Positions 31,538-40,451 are shown, counted from the stretch's first letter. The stretch: 64,000 bases of DNA from Amycolatopsis vancoresmycina (GCF_000716785.1 NZ_JNYY01000004.1:186001-250000); one strand, 5' to 3'. Translations and numbers: made by a program. The notes: generated by a model not told the origin, from the letters alone.

Positions 31538-32795
31538 CACGGCCGTCCCGTCCCGGGTCGCCGGCCAGGCCGAGCCGGAGCGCACGGAAGCCGAGAGATC
31601 GAGCCGGTGGGCGTGGCTGAACGGCGACTACGCCCGCGTCTTCGCCGTGGTGCTGGCCTGGAACGTGGTGCTGATCGCCGTCGCGTACCTGTTCGGGCCG
31701 TCCAGCCCGGCCAGCGAAGGCGTCCCGAAGACCGGCATCGGCTCGACGGCGAGCCTGCTGGCGCACACCTACCGCTGGGACGCCGGCAACTACGGCGAGA
31801 TCGCCGTGCACGCCTACACCGGCAGCTACGCCCCGACGCGCGCGTTCTACCCGGTGTTCCCGATCCTGGTCTGGCTGGTGCACACGGTCAGCTTCGGCAC
31901 GATCGGCCTGCTCCTCGCCGGGTTCCTCGTCAACCTGGTGGCGACCTGGCTGGCCGCGGTCGCGCTGCTGAAGATCGGCCGCCACTTCTTCGACGGCGAG
32001 CGGGCCCCGTGGCTGGTCGTCGCGGCGTTCCTCACCGCGCCCGCCGCGTTCTTCCTGCACGCGTTCTACAGCGAAGCGGTGTTCTGCGCGCTGGGCTTCT
32101 GGGCCTACCTGTTCGCGCTGCGCCGCCAGTGGCTCTGGATGGGCTTGACGCTCATCCCGCTGACGGCCTCCCGCATCACCGCGGCGGTGTTCGTCGGCCT
32201 GTGCTTCCTGGAGTTCTGGCGCTCGAAGGACTGGAAACTGCGCGGCCTGCTGTCCTGGAACCTGCTGTGGTTCCCGGCGGCGTTCCTCGGCCTCGGCGGC
32301 GTGCTGCTCTACATGAAGCTCCAGACCGGCGACGCGTTCGCCAGCTTCAACGCGCTGAAGGGCGTGAAGAGCTGGTCGTACCACAAGTTCAACCCGAACA
32401 TCCTCGAAACGCTCTGGGGCGAAGCCAAGCTCACCGCCCACGCGCTGCTCGGGGACGTCCCGATGGACTCGTGGACGCTGATGAGCCACGTGCTGCCGAT
32501 GATCGGCCTGGCGCTGCTGTTCGCGTCCTCGGTGTACGTCCTGGTGGCCCTGCGCGCGAAGGGCATCCCGCTGGCGCTGTTCGGCTTCGCGTCGATCGTG
32601 ATGCTGACGATGAACAGCAACGTCGTGTCGGTGCACCGCTACCTGCTGCCGTGCCTGGTGATGTACGTGGCCCTGGTGCTGTTCGGCGAGCGCCGCCCCC
32701 GGCTGCGCGGCGCGGTGCACATCGTGCTCTACGCCAACGCGCTGGTCTGCGGGACGATCTACATCCGCTTCATCACCGGCTTCTGGGCCGGCTGA
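31530..32795 (+). CDS. GT-C mannosyltransferase-like membrane protein (PIG-V-like)
   Basis: 421 residues with about nine to ten hydrophobic helices. After helix 1 it carries HTYRWDAGNYGEIAVHAYTG, which matches the RWDxxxY luminal motif of PIG-V/GT-C mannosyltransferases where the Asp is catalytic, then AFYPVFPILVWLVH. A later MLTMNSNVVSVHRYLLPC stretch also fits. It most likely transfers the lipid-linked sugar flipped by GtrA copy 2 onto a protein or wall polymer outside the membrane. Acceptor and sugar unknown. Its stop overlaps the VOC gene start (TGATG). Confidence 0.8.
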   Translation: MTSTAVPSRVAGQAEPERTEAERSSRWAWLNGDYARVFAVVLAWNVVLIAVAYLFGPSSPASEGVPKTGIGSTASLLAHTYRWDAGNYGEIAVHAYTGSYAPTRAFYPVFPILVWLVHTVSFGTIGLLLAGFLVNLVATWLAAVALLKIGRHFFDGERAPWLVVAAFLTAPAAFFLHAFYSEAVFCALGFWAYLFALRRQWLWMGLTLIPLTASRITAAVFVGLCFLEFWRSKDWKLRGLLSWNLLWFPAAFLGLGGVLLYMKLQTGDAFASFNALKGVKSWSYHKFNPNILETLWGEAKLTAHALLGDVPMDSWTLMSHVLPMIGLALLFASSVYVLVALRAKGIPLALFGFASIVMLTMNSNVVSVHRYLLPCLVMYVALVLFGERRPRLRGAVHIVLYANALVCGTIYIRFITGFWAG

Positions 32796-33181
32796 TGCGC
32801 ATCGTGCACCAGGTCGTCACGTTCGACGCGGCCGACCTCGCGGCCGAGAGCCGCTTCTGGGCGGGCGTCCTGGGCGGCGAGGTCGACGACGACGGCGACT
32901 GGCACATGGTGCTGGTGGACGGCGCGCCGCGGATCGGCGTGCAGCTCGCGCCGGACCACGTGCCGCCGACGTGGCCGGACGGCCCGACCAGGCAGCAGAT
33001 CCACCTCGACCTGTGGGTCGAGGACTTCGCCGAAGCCCACGAGCAGGTCATGGCCCTCGGCGCGACCGTTCTGCAGCCGGCGGCGGGCACCACGACCGGG
33101 GACGACTTCCAGGTGTACGCCGACCCGGCCGGGCATCCCTTCTGCCTGTGCTGGCTGGTCGCCCGGCAGCCGGGGGCCTGA
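32795..33181 (+). CDS. VOC family (glyoxalase-like) protein
   Basis: 128 residues with two beta-alpha-beta-beta-beta units: IVHQVVTFDAADLAAESRFWAGVLGGEV and QIHLDLWVEDFAEAHEQVMALGATVLQPAAG, ending VYADPAGHPFCLCWL. His and acidic residues at the usual VOC metal positions (H5, H72-type, D110 region) suggest a metal-binding enzyme or binding protein; the actual reaction is unknown. ATG at 32795 overlaps the upstream stop by one base. Last gene of the accessory insertion before prfA. Confidence 0.85.
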   Translation: MRIVHQVVTFDAADLAAESRFWAGVLGGEVDDDGDWHMVLVDGAPRIGVQLAPDHVPPTWPDGPTRQQIHLDLWVEDFAEAHEQVMALGATVLQPAAGTTTGDDFQVYADPAGHPFCLCWLVARQPGA

Positions 33182-33265
33182 ACGGCCCGGCGGAGCGTGC
33201 TCGACCTGCTGGGCGCCGTTCGCCTTCCTGCGGGTCCTCCACGAGCCGGCCGGTTCTCGCTGGGC

Positions 33266-34345
33266 TCAGCCGGCCTGAGCCGCCAGGCGCTCTTCGCGGT
33301 CCGCCGTCGCCAAGGCGTCCAGGACGCCGTCCAGGTCGCCGTCCAGGACCTGGTCCAGGTTGTACGCCTTGTAGTTCACCCGGTGGTCCGAGATCCGGTT
33401 CTCCGGGAAGTTGTACGTCCGCACCCGCTCCGAGCGGTCCACCGTGCGGACCTGCGACCGGCGGGCGTCGGATGCCTTGGCCGCCGCCTCCTCCTCCGCG
33501 ATCGCCTGGAGGCGGGCCTGCAGCACCTGCAGCGCCCGCGCACGGTTCTGGATCTGGGACTTCTCGTTCTGGCAGGACACCACGATGCCGGTCGGCAGGT
33601 GGGTGATCCGGACCGCCGAGTCGGTCGTGTTGACGCTCTGGCCGCCGGGGCCCGAGGAGCGGAACACGTCGATGCGCAGGTCGTTCGGGTCGATCTCGAC
33701 CTCGACCTCCTCCGGCTCCGGATAGATGAGCACGCCGGACGCCGACGTGTGGATGCGGCCCTGGGACTCCGTCGCCGGGACGCGCTGGACGCGGTGGACG
33801 CCGCCCTCGAACTTGAGCCGGGACCAGACGCCGTCGACGTCGGCCGCCTTCGTCTTGATCGAGAGCGTGACGTCCTTGAAGCCGCCCAGGTCGGAGTCGA
33901 CCGAGTCGAGGACCTCCGCCTTCCAGCCGTGGCGCTCGGCGTAGCGCAGGTACATCCGCAGCAGGTCGCCGGCGAACAGGGCCGACTCCTCGCCGCCCTC
34001 GCCGGACTTGATCTCCATCACGACGTCGGAGCCGTCGTACGGGTCACGCGGCAGCAGCAGCTCGGTGAGCTTCGCCTCCAGCTCCGGGATCCGCGCGGCC
34101 AGCTCCTCGGCCTCCGCGGCGAAGTCGGCGTCCTCCGCGGCCATCTCCCGGGCGGCCGCGAGGTCGTCGCGGGCGGTGTCCAGCTCGCGGACGGCCCGCA
34201 CCACCGGCGTCAGCTCGGCGTAGCGGCGGCCGAGCTTGCGGGCGCGCGCCTGGTCGGCGTGCACCGCCGGGTCCGCGAGCTGCTGCTCCAGCTCCGCGTG
34301 CTCGGCGAGCAGCCCCTTGAGCGAGCTCGAATCCACCTCTGCCAC
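33266..34345 (-). CDS. prfA: peptide chain release factor 1
   Basis: 359-residue class I release factor reading UAA and UAG. The catalytic GGQ lies at residues 234-236 (SSGPGGQSVNTTDSAVRITHLPTG), and a P-x-T anticodon-like motif is present in the codon-recognition domain (VQRVPATESQGRIHTS). The N-terminal coiled coil (LAEHAELEQQLADPAVHADQ) is complete. Gln236 is the substrate of PrmC. Preceded by an intrinsic terminator (34385-34422), so it likely has its own promoter although it follows rpmE. Confidence 0.97.
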   Translation of the reverse strand: MAEVDSSSLKGLLAEHAELEQQLADPAVHADQARARKLGRRYAELTPVVRAVRELDTARDDLAAAREMAAEDADFAAEAEELAARIPELEAKLTELLLPRDPYDGSDVVMEIKSGEGGEESALFAGDLLRMYLRYAERHGWKAEVLDSVDSDLGGFKDVTLSIKTKAADVDGVWSRLKFEGGVHRVQRVPATESQGRIHTSASGVLIYPEPEEVEVEIDPNDLRIDVFRSSGPGGQSVNTTDSAVRITHLPTGIVVSCQNEKSQIQNRARALQVLQARLQAIAEEEAAAKASDARRSQVRTVDRSERVRTYNFPENRISDHRVNYKAYNLDQVLDGDLDGVLDALATADREERLAAQAG

Positions 34346-34384
34346 CTCTCAGCCCGGGAAACAGGACACCGTGTCCACACAAAA

Positions 34385-34422
34385 CGACGACGCCCACTCG
34401 CGCGGGCGAGTGGGCGTCGTCG
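34385..34422 (-). terminator. intrinsic terminator downstream of rpmE
   Basis: A perfect 17-bp stem (34385-34401 with 34406-34422), 4-nt loop, followed on the minus strand by GTTTTGTG. This is the clearest Rho-independent terminator in the window. It separates rpmE from prfA. Confidence 0.88.
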
Positions 34423-34428
34423 GGAAAG

Positions 34429-34656
34429 CTACTTGGCGTCGGCCTTCTTCTGGCGCTTGCCGTAGCGAGCCTCGAAGCGCGCGACCCGGCCACCGGTGTC
34501 CATGATCTTCTGCTTGCCCGTGTAGAACGGGTGGCAGTTCGAGCAGATCTCGACGTGGATGTTGCCGCTGGTCTTGGTGCTGCGCGTGGTGAAGCTGTTG
34601 CCGCAGTCGCAGTTCACGTTCGTGACCACGTACTCGGGGTGAATACCGCTCTTCAT
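34429..34656 (-). CDS. rpmE: 50S ribosomal protein L31, zinc-binding type
   Basis: 75 residues: MKSGIHPEYVVTNVNCDCGNSFTTRSTK ... EICSNCHPFYTGKQK. Cys16, Cys18, Cys38 and Cys41 form the zinc site of the C+ paralog; zinc-starved actinomycetes normally replace it with a Cys-less paralog encoded elsewhere. ATG at 34656 chosen; the open frame extends further upstream but this is the standard N-terminus and has a GGAC-rich site. Located between rho and prfA as in Mycobacterium. Confidence 0.97.
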   Translation of the reverse strand: MKSGIHPEYVVTNVNCDCGNSFTTRSTKTSGNIHVEICSNCHPFYTGKQKIMDTGGRVARFEARYGKRQKKADAK

Positions 34657-34789
34657 GGTGTCCTCTCTCGTTGGCTCCGGGTCCCCAGTCGTTCCCACGG
34701 GGTGAACCGGCGCCGGACTTCAGCGGGTAATTCTGCCAGACGGGCAGACGTGTACTGGAACGCACCCCGCTGACCAGCTATTCCCACCG

Positions 34790-34829
34790 CGAAGGGGGCC
34801 TCCCCGGCGCACCGGGAAGGCCCCCTTCG
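34790..34829 (-). terminator. strong stem-loop between rho and rpmE
   Basis: Arms 34790-34807 and 34812-34829 pair over 18 bp with one mismatch, 4-nt loop, 10 bp after the rho stop. There is no U-tract on the minus strand. Probably the terminator or 3' stabiliser of rho mRNA. Confidence 0.7.
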
Positions 34830-34838
34830 AGACGGGAC

Positions 34839-36785
34839 TCAGTCGTCTTCGCCGCCGCCGAGGGCGGTCTTCGAGACCTGCATCAGGAACTCGACGTTGG
34901 TCTTCGTCTTGCGCAGGCGCGAGATCAGCAGGTCGATGGCCTGCTGCGAGTCGAGCGCGTGCAGCACCCGGCTCAGCTTCACCGTGACCGCGAGCTCGTC
35001 CGGCGAGAGCAGCAGCTCGTCCTTGCGGGTACCGGACGGGTTGACGTCGACCGCCGGGAACACCCGGCGCTCGGCGATCTTCCGGTCGAGCTTGAGCTCG
35101 GCGTTGCCGGTGCCCTTGAACTCCTCGAAGATGACCGTGTCCATCGTCGAGCCGGTCTCGACCATCGCCGTGGCGAAGATGGTCAGCGAGCCGCCGTTCT
35201 CGATGTTGCGGGCCGCGCCGAGGAAGCGCTTGGGCGGGTACAGCGCGGTCGAGTCGACACCACCGGAGAGGATCCGGCCGGACGCCGGGGCCGCCAGGTT
35301 GTACGCACGGCCCAGGCGGGTGATCGAGTCGAGCAGCACGACGACGTCGTGGCCCATCTCGACCAGGCGCTTGGCCCGCTCGATCGACAACTCCGCGACC
35401 GACGTGTGGTCGGACGGCGGCCGGTCGAAGGTCGAGGCGATGACCTCGCCCTTCACCGAGCGCTGCATGTCGGTGACCTCTTCCGGACGCTCGTCGACCA
35501 GGACGACCATCAGGTGGCACTCGGGGTTGTTCGTGGAGATCGCGTTGGCGATGTCCTGCATGATCGTGGTCTTACCGGCCTTCGGCGGCGACACGATCAG
35601 GGCGCGCTGCCCCTTGCCGACCGGCATGATCAGGTCGATCACGCGGGTGGTGAGCTTGTGCGACTCGGTCTCGAGGCGCAGCCGCTCGTTCGGGTACAGC
35701 GGGGTCAGCTTGGTGAAGTCGGGACGCCGCTTGGCCTCGTCCGGCTCCAGGCCGTTGATCGAGTCGACGCGCACCAGCGGGTTGAACTTCTGCCGCTGCT
35801 GCTCGCCCTCGCGCGGCTGGCGCACGACACCGGTGATGGCGTCACCGCGGCGCAGGCCGTACTTGCGGACCAGCGACAGCGAGACGTAGACGTCGTTCGG
35901 GCCGGCGAGGTAGCCGGAGGTGCGGACGAACGCGTAGTTGTCCAGCACGTCCAGGATGCCCGCGACGGGCAGCAGGACGTCGTCCTCGCGGATCTCGGTG
36001 TCCGGCGAACCGCCGTCGCGCTGGCCGCCACCGCTGCCCCGGCGACGGCGGTCGCGGAAGCGACGGCCGCGACGGCCGCCTTCCTCGTCGTCGTCCGGCT
36101 GCTGGTTGCGGTTGTCCTGGCCGCCGCGGTTGCCGTCCTGCTGGTTGTTCCGCTGGCGGTTGTCGCCGCGGTTGCCGTCCTGGCGGTTGTCACCCCGGTT
36201 GTCACCGCGGTTGCCGCCCTGGCGCTGCTGGTCGCGGTTGCCGCCGCCCTGGCCCTGCTGACGGTCGCCGCCCTGCTGGCGGTCGCCGCCCTGCTGGCCG
36301 TCGGGGGCCCCGGCGGCGCGGTTGGCACCGCGGCGACGCCGGCTGCGGCCGCCCTCCTCGGGCTGGCCGTCCTGGCCCTGGGGGCCGTCCTGCCGGTCCT
36401 GCTGCGGGCGCTCGGCCGCCGGCTGGGTGTCCGCGGGCGCGGAGGCGGGCGCCTCGGCCTTCGGCTCCGGCTTGGTCTCGGCCGCGGGGGCTTCCGCCTT
36501 CGCCTCGGCCTTGGGAGCCTTCGGCGGCTCGCCGACGCCCTCCAGCGGCAGCGTCTCGGCCGCCGCACGCGGCTTGCGGGACTTGCCCTGGCGCTCGCGG
36601 ATCGCGGCGATCAGGTCGCCCTTGCGCATGCCCGTCGTCTCGCCGACGCCGAGCTCCCCAGCGAGCGAACGCAGCTCGGCGACGGTCTTACCGGTCAGCC
36701 CGCCGACCGTCCGCTTGGGAGCGGGGGCGGTGCCGTTCGTCTCGGCCGTGCCGCTCACGTCGCTCAAAAGATCGGTGTTGCTCAC
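34839..36785 (-). CDS. rho: transcription termination factor Rho
   Basis: 648-residue hexameric RNA helicase. An N-terminal Rho_N domain (KTVAELRSLAGELGVGETTGMRKGDLIAAIRERQG), then a ~170-residue disordered insert rich in Gly, Asn, Arg, Asp and Gln with repeats such as GGDRQQ and NRGDNR, then the cold-shock RNA-binding domain and ATPase core (SPPKAGKTTIMQDIANAI Walker A near residue 400; VVVLLDSITRLGRAYN). GTG at 36785 follows AGGAAGG. Long Arg/Asn/Gly inserts are known for high-GC Gram-positive Rho. The DNA for the insert is repetitive. A long leader precedes it (36786-37117). Confidence 0.97.
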   Translation of the reverse strand: MSNTDLLSDVSGTAETNGTAPAPKRTVGGLTGKTVAELRSLAGELGVGETTGMRKGDLIAAIRERQGKSRKPRAAAETLPLEGVGEPPKAPKAEAKAEAPAAETKPEPKAEAPASAPADTQPAAERPQQDRQDGPQGQDGQPEEGGRSRRRRGANRAAGAPDGQQGGDRQQGGDRQQGQGGGNRDQQRQGGNRGDNRGDNRQDGNRGDNRQRNNQQDGNRGGQDNRNQQPDDDEEGGRRGRRFRDRRRRGSGGGQRDGGSPDTEIREDDVLLPVAGILDVLDNYAFVRTSGYLAGPNDVYVSLSLVRKYGLRRGDAITGVVRQPREGEQQRQKFNPLVRVDSINGLEPDEAKRRPDFTKLTPLYPNERLRLETESHKLTTRVIDLIMPVGKGQRALIVSPPKAGKTTIMQDIANAISTNNPECHLMVVLVDERPEEVTDMQRSVKGEVIASTFDRPPSDHTSVAELSIERAKRLVEMGHDVVVLLDSITRLGRAYNLAAPASGRILSGGVDSTALYPPKRFLGAARNIENGGSLTIFATAMVETGSTMDTVIFEEFKGTGNAELKLDRKIAERRVFPAVDVNPSGTRKDELLLSPDELAVTVKLSRVLHALDSQQAIDLLISRLRKTKTNVEFLMQVSKTALGGGEDD

Positions 36786-37117
36786 ACATGTCCTTCCTGA
36801 CCGATCCACGCCTCCAGGTGGATCAGCGGACTGCCGCTCGCTTCTGATCGCGAACCGGCGTAGTTGCCCCCCGATACGCGAGATGAGCTCTTCGGCCGTG
36901 CGGAACACAGCTGGAGCGCCTCCACCACAGGGGTTTGCGTCCTCCAAACGGAGGACACGGAATTCGGCACCGCCGAAACCGGAAACCCGCCCAAGTCGTT
37001 CCGCGTTACCCCGCTTGCCAGGCGGTGCGGATTCGGCGGATCGACGAAGGATGCGGATCCGGGGATTCCCCGGGACCGGCATCGGGTGCGGAAACGCACG
37101 GTGATCGAACGCCCCCG
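36786..37117 (-). other. rho 5' leader and intergenic region
   Basis: About 330 nt of probable untranslated leader with no gene visible on either strand. Two perfect short hairpins are seen: GATCCAC/GTGGATC close to the start codon and GTCCTCC-AAAC-GGAGGAC at 36939-36956. Long structured leaders fit autogenous control of rho by its own product. Confidence 0.5.
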
Positions 37118-37146
37118 AGGGTAGACCGCGGCGGTGCCGGGTGCAA
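37118..37146 (-). promoter_or_regulatory. candidate rho promoter
   Basis: On the minus strand: TTGCAC (37146-37141), 17-bp spacer, TACCCT (37123-37118). It lies just after thrB and about 330 nt before the rho start codon. Confidence 0.5.
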
Positions 37147-37195
37147 CAACCACCCCCCGCGTGGCGGGCGTGGCGGCAGGCACGTGACCCAGCCT

Positions 37196-38083
37196 TTACT
37201 GAGCCGCAACCTGCACACCGGCGAGATCCACGGGCAGCTCGAAGACGTCGAAACCCGTAACGCCGACCTCGGGCGGAAGTATTCCCGTCGTGGTCAGCGC
37301 CAGCACCGTCGGGCCGGCCCCGGAGACGGCGGCGGCCACGCCGTGTGCACGGAGCGTCGCCACCAGCTCCGTGCTCGCCGGGTACGCGGGGGCGCGGTAG
37401 TGCTGGTGCAGCCGGTCCTCGGTGGCCGGGAGCAGCAGCTCCGGCTTCGCTGTCAGCGCGTGGACGGCGAGGGCCGCCCGGCCGGCGCTGTGCGCGGCGT
37501 CCGCGTGCGGCACCGTCGCCGGCAGCAGGCCGCGGGTGGTCGCGGTGGCCGAGCGCACCGAGGGCACGGCCACGACGGGCCGGATCGACGCGTGCGGCGT
37601 GAGCCGTTCGGCGTGGAACTCCCCGCCGTCGCACCAGGCCAGGACCAGGCCGCCGAAGAGGCTGGCGGCGGCGTTGTCGGCGTGGCCCTCGAAGCCGGCC
37701 GCGAGCTGCAGCGCGTCGAAGGCGTCGAGCTCCCGGCCCGCCAGTGCGTACCCGGCGGCCACGCCGGACACCACGGCGGCCGCGGACGAGCCGAGGCCGC
37801 GGGCGTGCGGGATCGCGTTGGCGCAGCGCAGGTGCAGGCCGGGCGCCTCGACCCCGAGGTGCGCGCAGGTCCGCCGGATCGCCCGCACGACCAGGTGGGT
37901 CTCGTCGGTGGGGACGTCCTCGACCCCGCCCGCGCCGGCGTCGATGACCTCGACCTTGAGCCCGGTGTCGGTGACCCGCACCTCGACGACGTCGTGGAGG
38001 CTCAGCGCCAGGCCGAAGGCGTCGAAGCCGGGCCCGAGGTTCGCCGTCGACGCCGGGACGGTGATCCGGAACCCGGTGCTCAC
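37196..38083 (-). CDS. thrB: homoserine kinase
   Basis: 295-residue GHMP kinase: phosphorylates homoserine with ATP in threonine synthesis. Motifs: ITVPASTANLGPGFDAFGLALSL (motif 1), IPHARGLGSSAAAVVSG (ATP loop, PxxxGLGSSAA), and GAGPTVLAL (motif 3). GTG at 38083 overlaps the thrC stop by 4 bp. Last gene of hom-thrC-thrB, immediately upstream of rho as in Mycobacterium. Confidence 0.96.
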   Translation of the reverse strand: MSTGFRITVPASTANLGPGFDAFGLALSLHDVVEVRVTDTGLKVEVIDAGAGGVEDVPTDETHLVVRAIRRTCAHLGVEAPGLHLRCANAIPHARGLGSSAAAVVSGVAAGYALAGRELDAFDALQLAAGFEGHADNAAASLFGGLVLAWCDGGEFHAERLTPHASIRPVVAVPSVRSATATTRGLLPATVPHADAAHSAGRAALAVHALTAKPELLLPATEDRLHQHYRAPAYPASTELVATLRAHGVAAAVSGAGPTVLALTTTGILPPEVGVTGFDVFELPVDLAGVQVAAQ

Positions 38084-39141
38084 CGCAGGTCCAGCGCCGC
38101 CGCGACGGCCGAGGGGTCGACGGCGAGGGGTTCCACCTCGACGTTGCCCGCCAGGGCCGTCTGCGGGTCCTTGAGGCCGTGCCCGGTCACCGTGCAGACC
38201 ACGCGGGACCCGCGCGGGAGCCGTCCGTCGGCGGCCGTCGCGAGCAGGCCCGCCACGCTGGTCGCCGACGCCGGCTCGACGAACACGCCCTCGCGCGCGG
38301 CCAGCAGCCGGTACGCCTCGAGGATCTTCTCGTCCGTGACGGCGTCGAACAGCCCGTCGGACTCGTCCTTCGCCTTCACCGCGGCGGTCCACGACGCCGG
38401 GCTGCCGATCCGGATCGCCGTGGCGATCGTGTCCGGGTCGGCCACCGGCTCGCCCAGCACGAGCGGCGCCGCGCCGGCGGCCTGGAAGCCGAACATCCGC
38501 GGGGTGTTCTTCACCACACCGTCGGCGGCGTACTCCGAATAGCCCGCCCAGTAGGCGGTGATGTTGCCGGCGTTGCCGACCGGCAGGCAGTGGATGTCCG
38601 GCGCCTCGCCGAGGACGTCGCAGATCTCGAAGGCCGCGGTCTTCTGGCCGGCGATGCGGACCGGGTTGACCGAGTTGACCAGCGTGACCGGGTAGTCGGC
38701 GGCGGTCTTGCGGGCCAGCTCCAGGCAGTCGTCGAAGTTGCCGTCGACCTGCAGGATCCGGGCGCCGTGCAGCACGGCCTGGGCGAGCTTGCCCATGGCG
38801 ATCTTGCCTTGGGGCACCAGCACCGCGCAGGTGAGGCCGGCCCGGGCGGCGTAGGCGGCGGCCGAGGCGGAGGTGTTGCCGGTCGACGCGCAGATCACCG
38901 CCTTGAGGCCGCTGGCGAGCGCGTGCGTGATGGCCACGGTCATCCCGCGGTCCTTGAACGAGCCGGTCGGGTTCGCGCCCTCGACCTTGAGGTGCACGTC
39001 GCAGCCGGTCAGTTCCGACAGGTGCCGCGCAGGCAGCAGCGGCGTGTTGCCCTCGCCGAGCGTGACGACCTGCGCGCCGTCCGGGACCGGCACGCGGTCG
39101 GAGTACGCCTCGATGAGCCCGGGCCAGGGGTGCCTGATCAC
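38080..39141 (-). CDS. thrC: threonine synthase
   Basis: 353-residue PLP enzyme converting O-phosphohomoserine to threonine. The PLP lysine is in ANPTGSFKDRGMTVAI; the phosphate-binding loop is PVGNAGNITAYW, and STGNTSASAAAYAARAGL follows the lysine region. GTG at 39141 overlaps the hom stop by 4 bp. The length and lack of a long N-terminal domain match the short bacterial form. Confidence 0.97.
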   Translation of the reverse strand: MIRHPWPGLIEAYSDRVPVPDGAQVVTLGEGNTPLLPARHLSELTGCDVHLKVEGANPTGSFKDRGMTVAITHALASGLKAVICASTGNTSASAAAYAARAGLTCAVLVPQGKIAMGKLAQAVLHGARILQVDGNFDDCLELARKTAADYPVTLVNSVNPVRIAGQKTAAFEICDVLGEAPDIHCLPVGNAGNITAYWAGYSEYAADGVVKNTPRMFGFQAAGAAPLVLGEPVADPDTIATAIRIGSPASWTAAVKAKDESDGLFDAVTDEKILEAYRLLAAREGVFVEPASATSVAGLLATAADGRLPRGSRVVCTVTGHGLKDPQTALAGNVEVEPLAVDPSAVAAALDLR

Positions 39142-40451
39142 TGGTCTTCGCCTTCCACCCGCATCACGCTGACAACTTCGTGGACGACGTCGAGCCGGCC
39201 GATCTGGTCCACAGTGGACTGCAACGCCGCGTCGGGCGCCTGGTGCGTCACCACGACCAGGCTCGCCCGGTCGCCGACGTCGCTCTGGCGCACCGCCGCG
39301 ATGCTGACACCGTGGTCGGCGAACGCCTGCGCCACCTGGGCGAGCACGCCGGCGCGGTCGGCCACGGACAGGCTGACGTGGTACCGGGTCGGCGTCTGGC
39401 CCATCGGCCGCACCGGCAGGGCGGCGTGCGCGGATTCGCGCGGGCCGCGGCCGCCGGCGACCCGGTTGCGGGCCACCGCGACGAGGTCGCCGAGCACCGC
39501 GCTCGCCGTGGGCGCGCCGCCCGCGCCCTGGCCGTAGAACATCAGCTCGCCCGCCGCGTCGGCCTCGACGTAGACGGCGTTGAACGCGCCGCCGACACCG
39601 GCCAGCTGGTGGCTGCGCGGGATCATCACCGGGTGCACCCGGGCGGACACCGACTCGACGCCGTCGTCGTCGGTGACCCGCTCGCAGATGGCCAGCAGCT
39701 TCACCGTGCGGCCGAGCATCCGCGCCGCAGCAAGATCTGCGGCCGTGACGTCGGCGATGCCCTCACGGTGCACGTCCGACGCCGTCACGCGGGTGTGGAA
39801 GGCGAGGGAAGCGAGGATCGCGGCCTTCGACGCGGCGTCGTAACCGTCGACGTCGGCGGTCGGGTCGGCCTCGGCGTACCCCAGGCGGCTGGCCTCGTCG
39901 AGCGTCTCGGCGTAGCCGGCGCCGGTGGAGTCCATCGCCGACAGGATGTAGTTCGTGGTGCCGTTGACGATGCCCATCACCCGCGTGATGCGGTCGCCGG
40001 CGAGGGATTCGCGCAGCGGGCGCAGCAGCGGGATGGCGCCCGCCACCGCGGCTTCGAAGTACAGGTCGGCGCCCGCGGCATCGGCGGCTTCGAACAGGTC
40101 CGCGGAGTGCTCGGCCAGCAGCGCCTTGTTCGCCGTGACGACCGACTTCCCGGCCTTCAGCGCGGCGAGCAGCCAGCCGCGCACCGGCTCGATGCCGCCG
40201 ACCAGCTCGACGACGACGTCGACGTCGTCGCTGGTCACCAGCTTCTCGGCGTCCGCGGTCAGCAGCTCCGGCGGCAGCTCGGGGTGCTTGTCCGGGCGGC
40301 GGACGGCGATGCCGGCCAGCTCGACCGGCGCGCCCGCGCGGGCGGCCAGCTCCCCCGCCTGCTCGGTGAGCAGCCGGGCGACCTCGCCGCCGACGGTTCC
40401 GCAGCCGAGCAGCGCGACCCTGATGGCCGGGCGTTCCTCTGGGGCAGACAC
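39138..40451 (-). CDS. hom: homoserine dehydrogenase
   Basis: 437 residues. N-terminal Rossmann domain (RVALLGCGTVGGEVARLL), catalytic region with VVTANKALLAEHS, GIVNGTTNYILSAM and LGYAEADPTADVDGYDAASKAAILASLAF, and a C-terminal ACT domain (YHVSLSVADRAGVLAQVAQAFADHGVSIAAV) that confers threonine feedback inhibition in the family. GTG at 40451, 6 bp after lysA. It carries one copy of the recurrent TCCACWGTGGAC word near 39207-39218. Confidence 0.97.
   Translation of the reverse strand: MSAPEERPAIRVALLGCGTVGGEVARLLTEQAGELAARAGAPVELAGIAVRRPDKHPELPPELLTADAEKLVTSDDVDVVVELVGGIEPVRGWLLAALKAGKSVVTANKALLAEHSADLFEAADAAGADLYFEAAVAGAIPLLRPLRESLAGDRITRVMGIVNGTTNYILSAMDSTGAGYAETLDEASRLGYAEADPTADVDGYDAASKAAILASLAFHTRVTASDVHREGIADVTAADLAAARMLGRTVKLLAICERVTDDDGVESVSARVHPVMIPRSHQLAGVGGAFNAVYVEADAAGELMFYGQGAGGAPTASAVLGDLVAVARNRVAGGRGPRESAHAALPVRPMGQTPTRYHVSLSVADRAGVLAQVAQAFADHGVSIAAVRQSDVGDRASLVVVTHQAPDAALQSTVDQIGRLDVVHEVVSVMRVEGEDQ

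Noticed and set aside
24980..33265. Prophage or integrative element between prmC and prfA
   Set aside because: No integrase, tRNA border, att repeat or phage structural gene; accessory block without a defined vehicle.
35938..36350. Repeated short sequence that looks like an array
   Set aside because: It is the coding repeat for the Gly/Asn/Arg-rich insert of Rho; units are short, irregular and in frame. Not a CRISPR or satellite.
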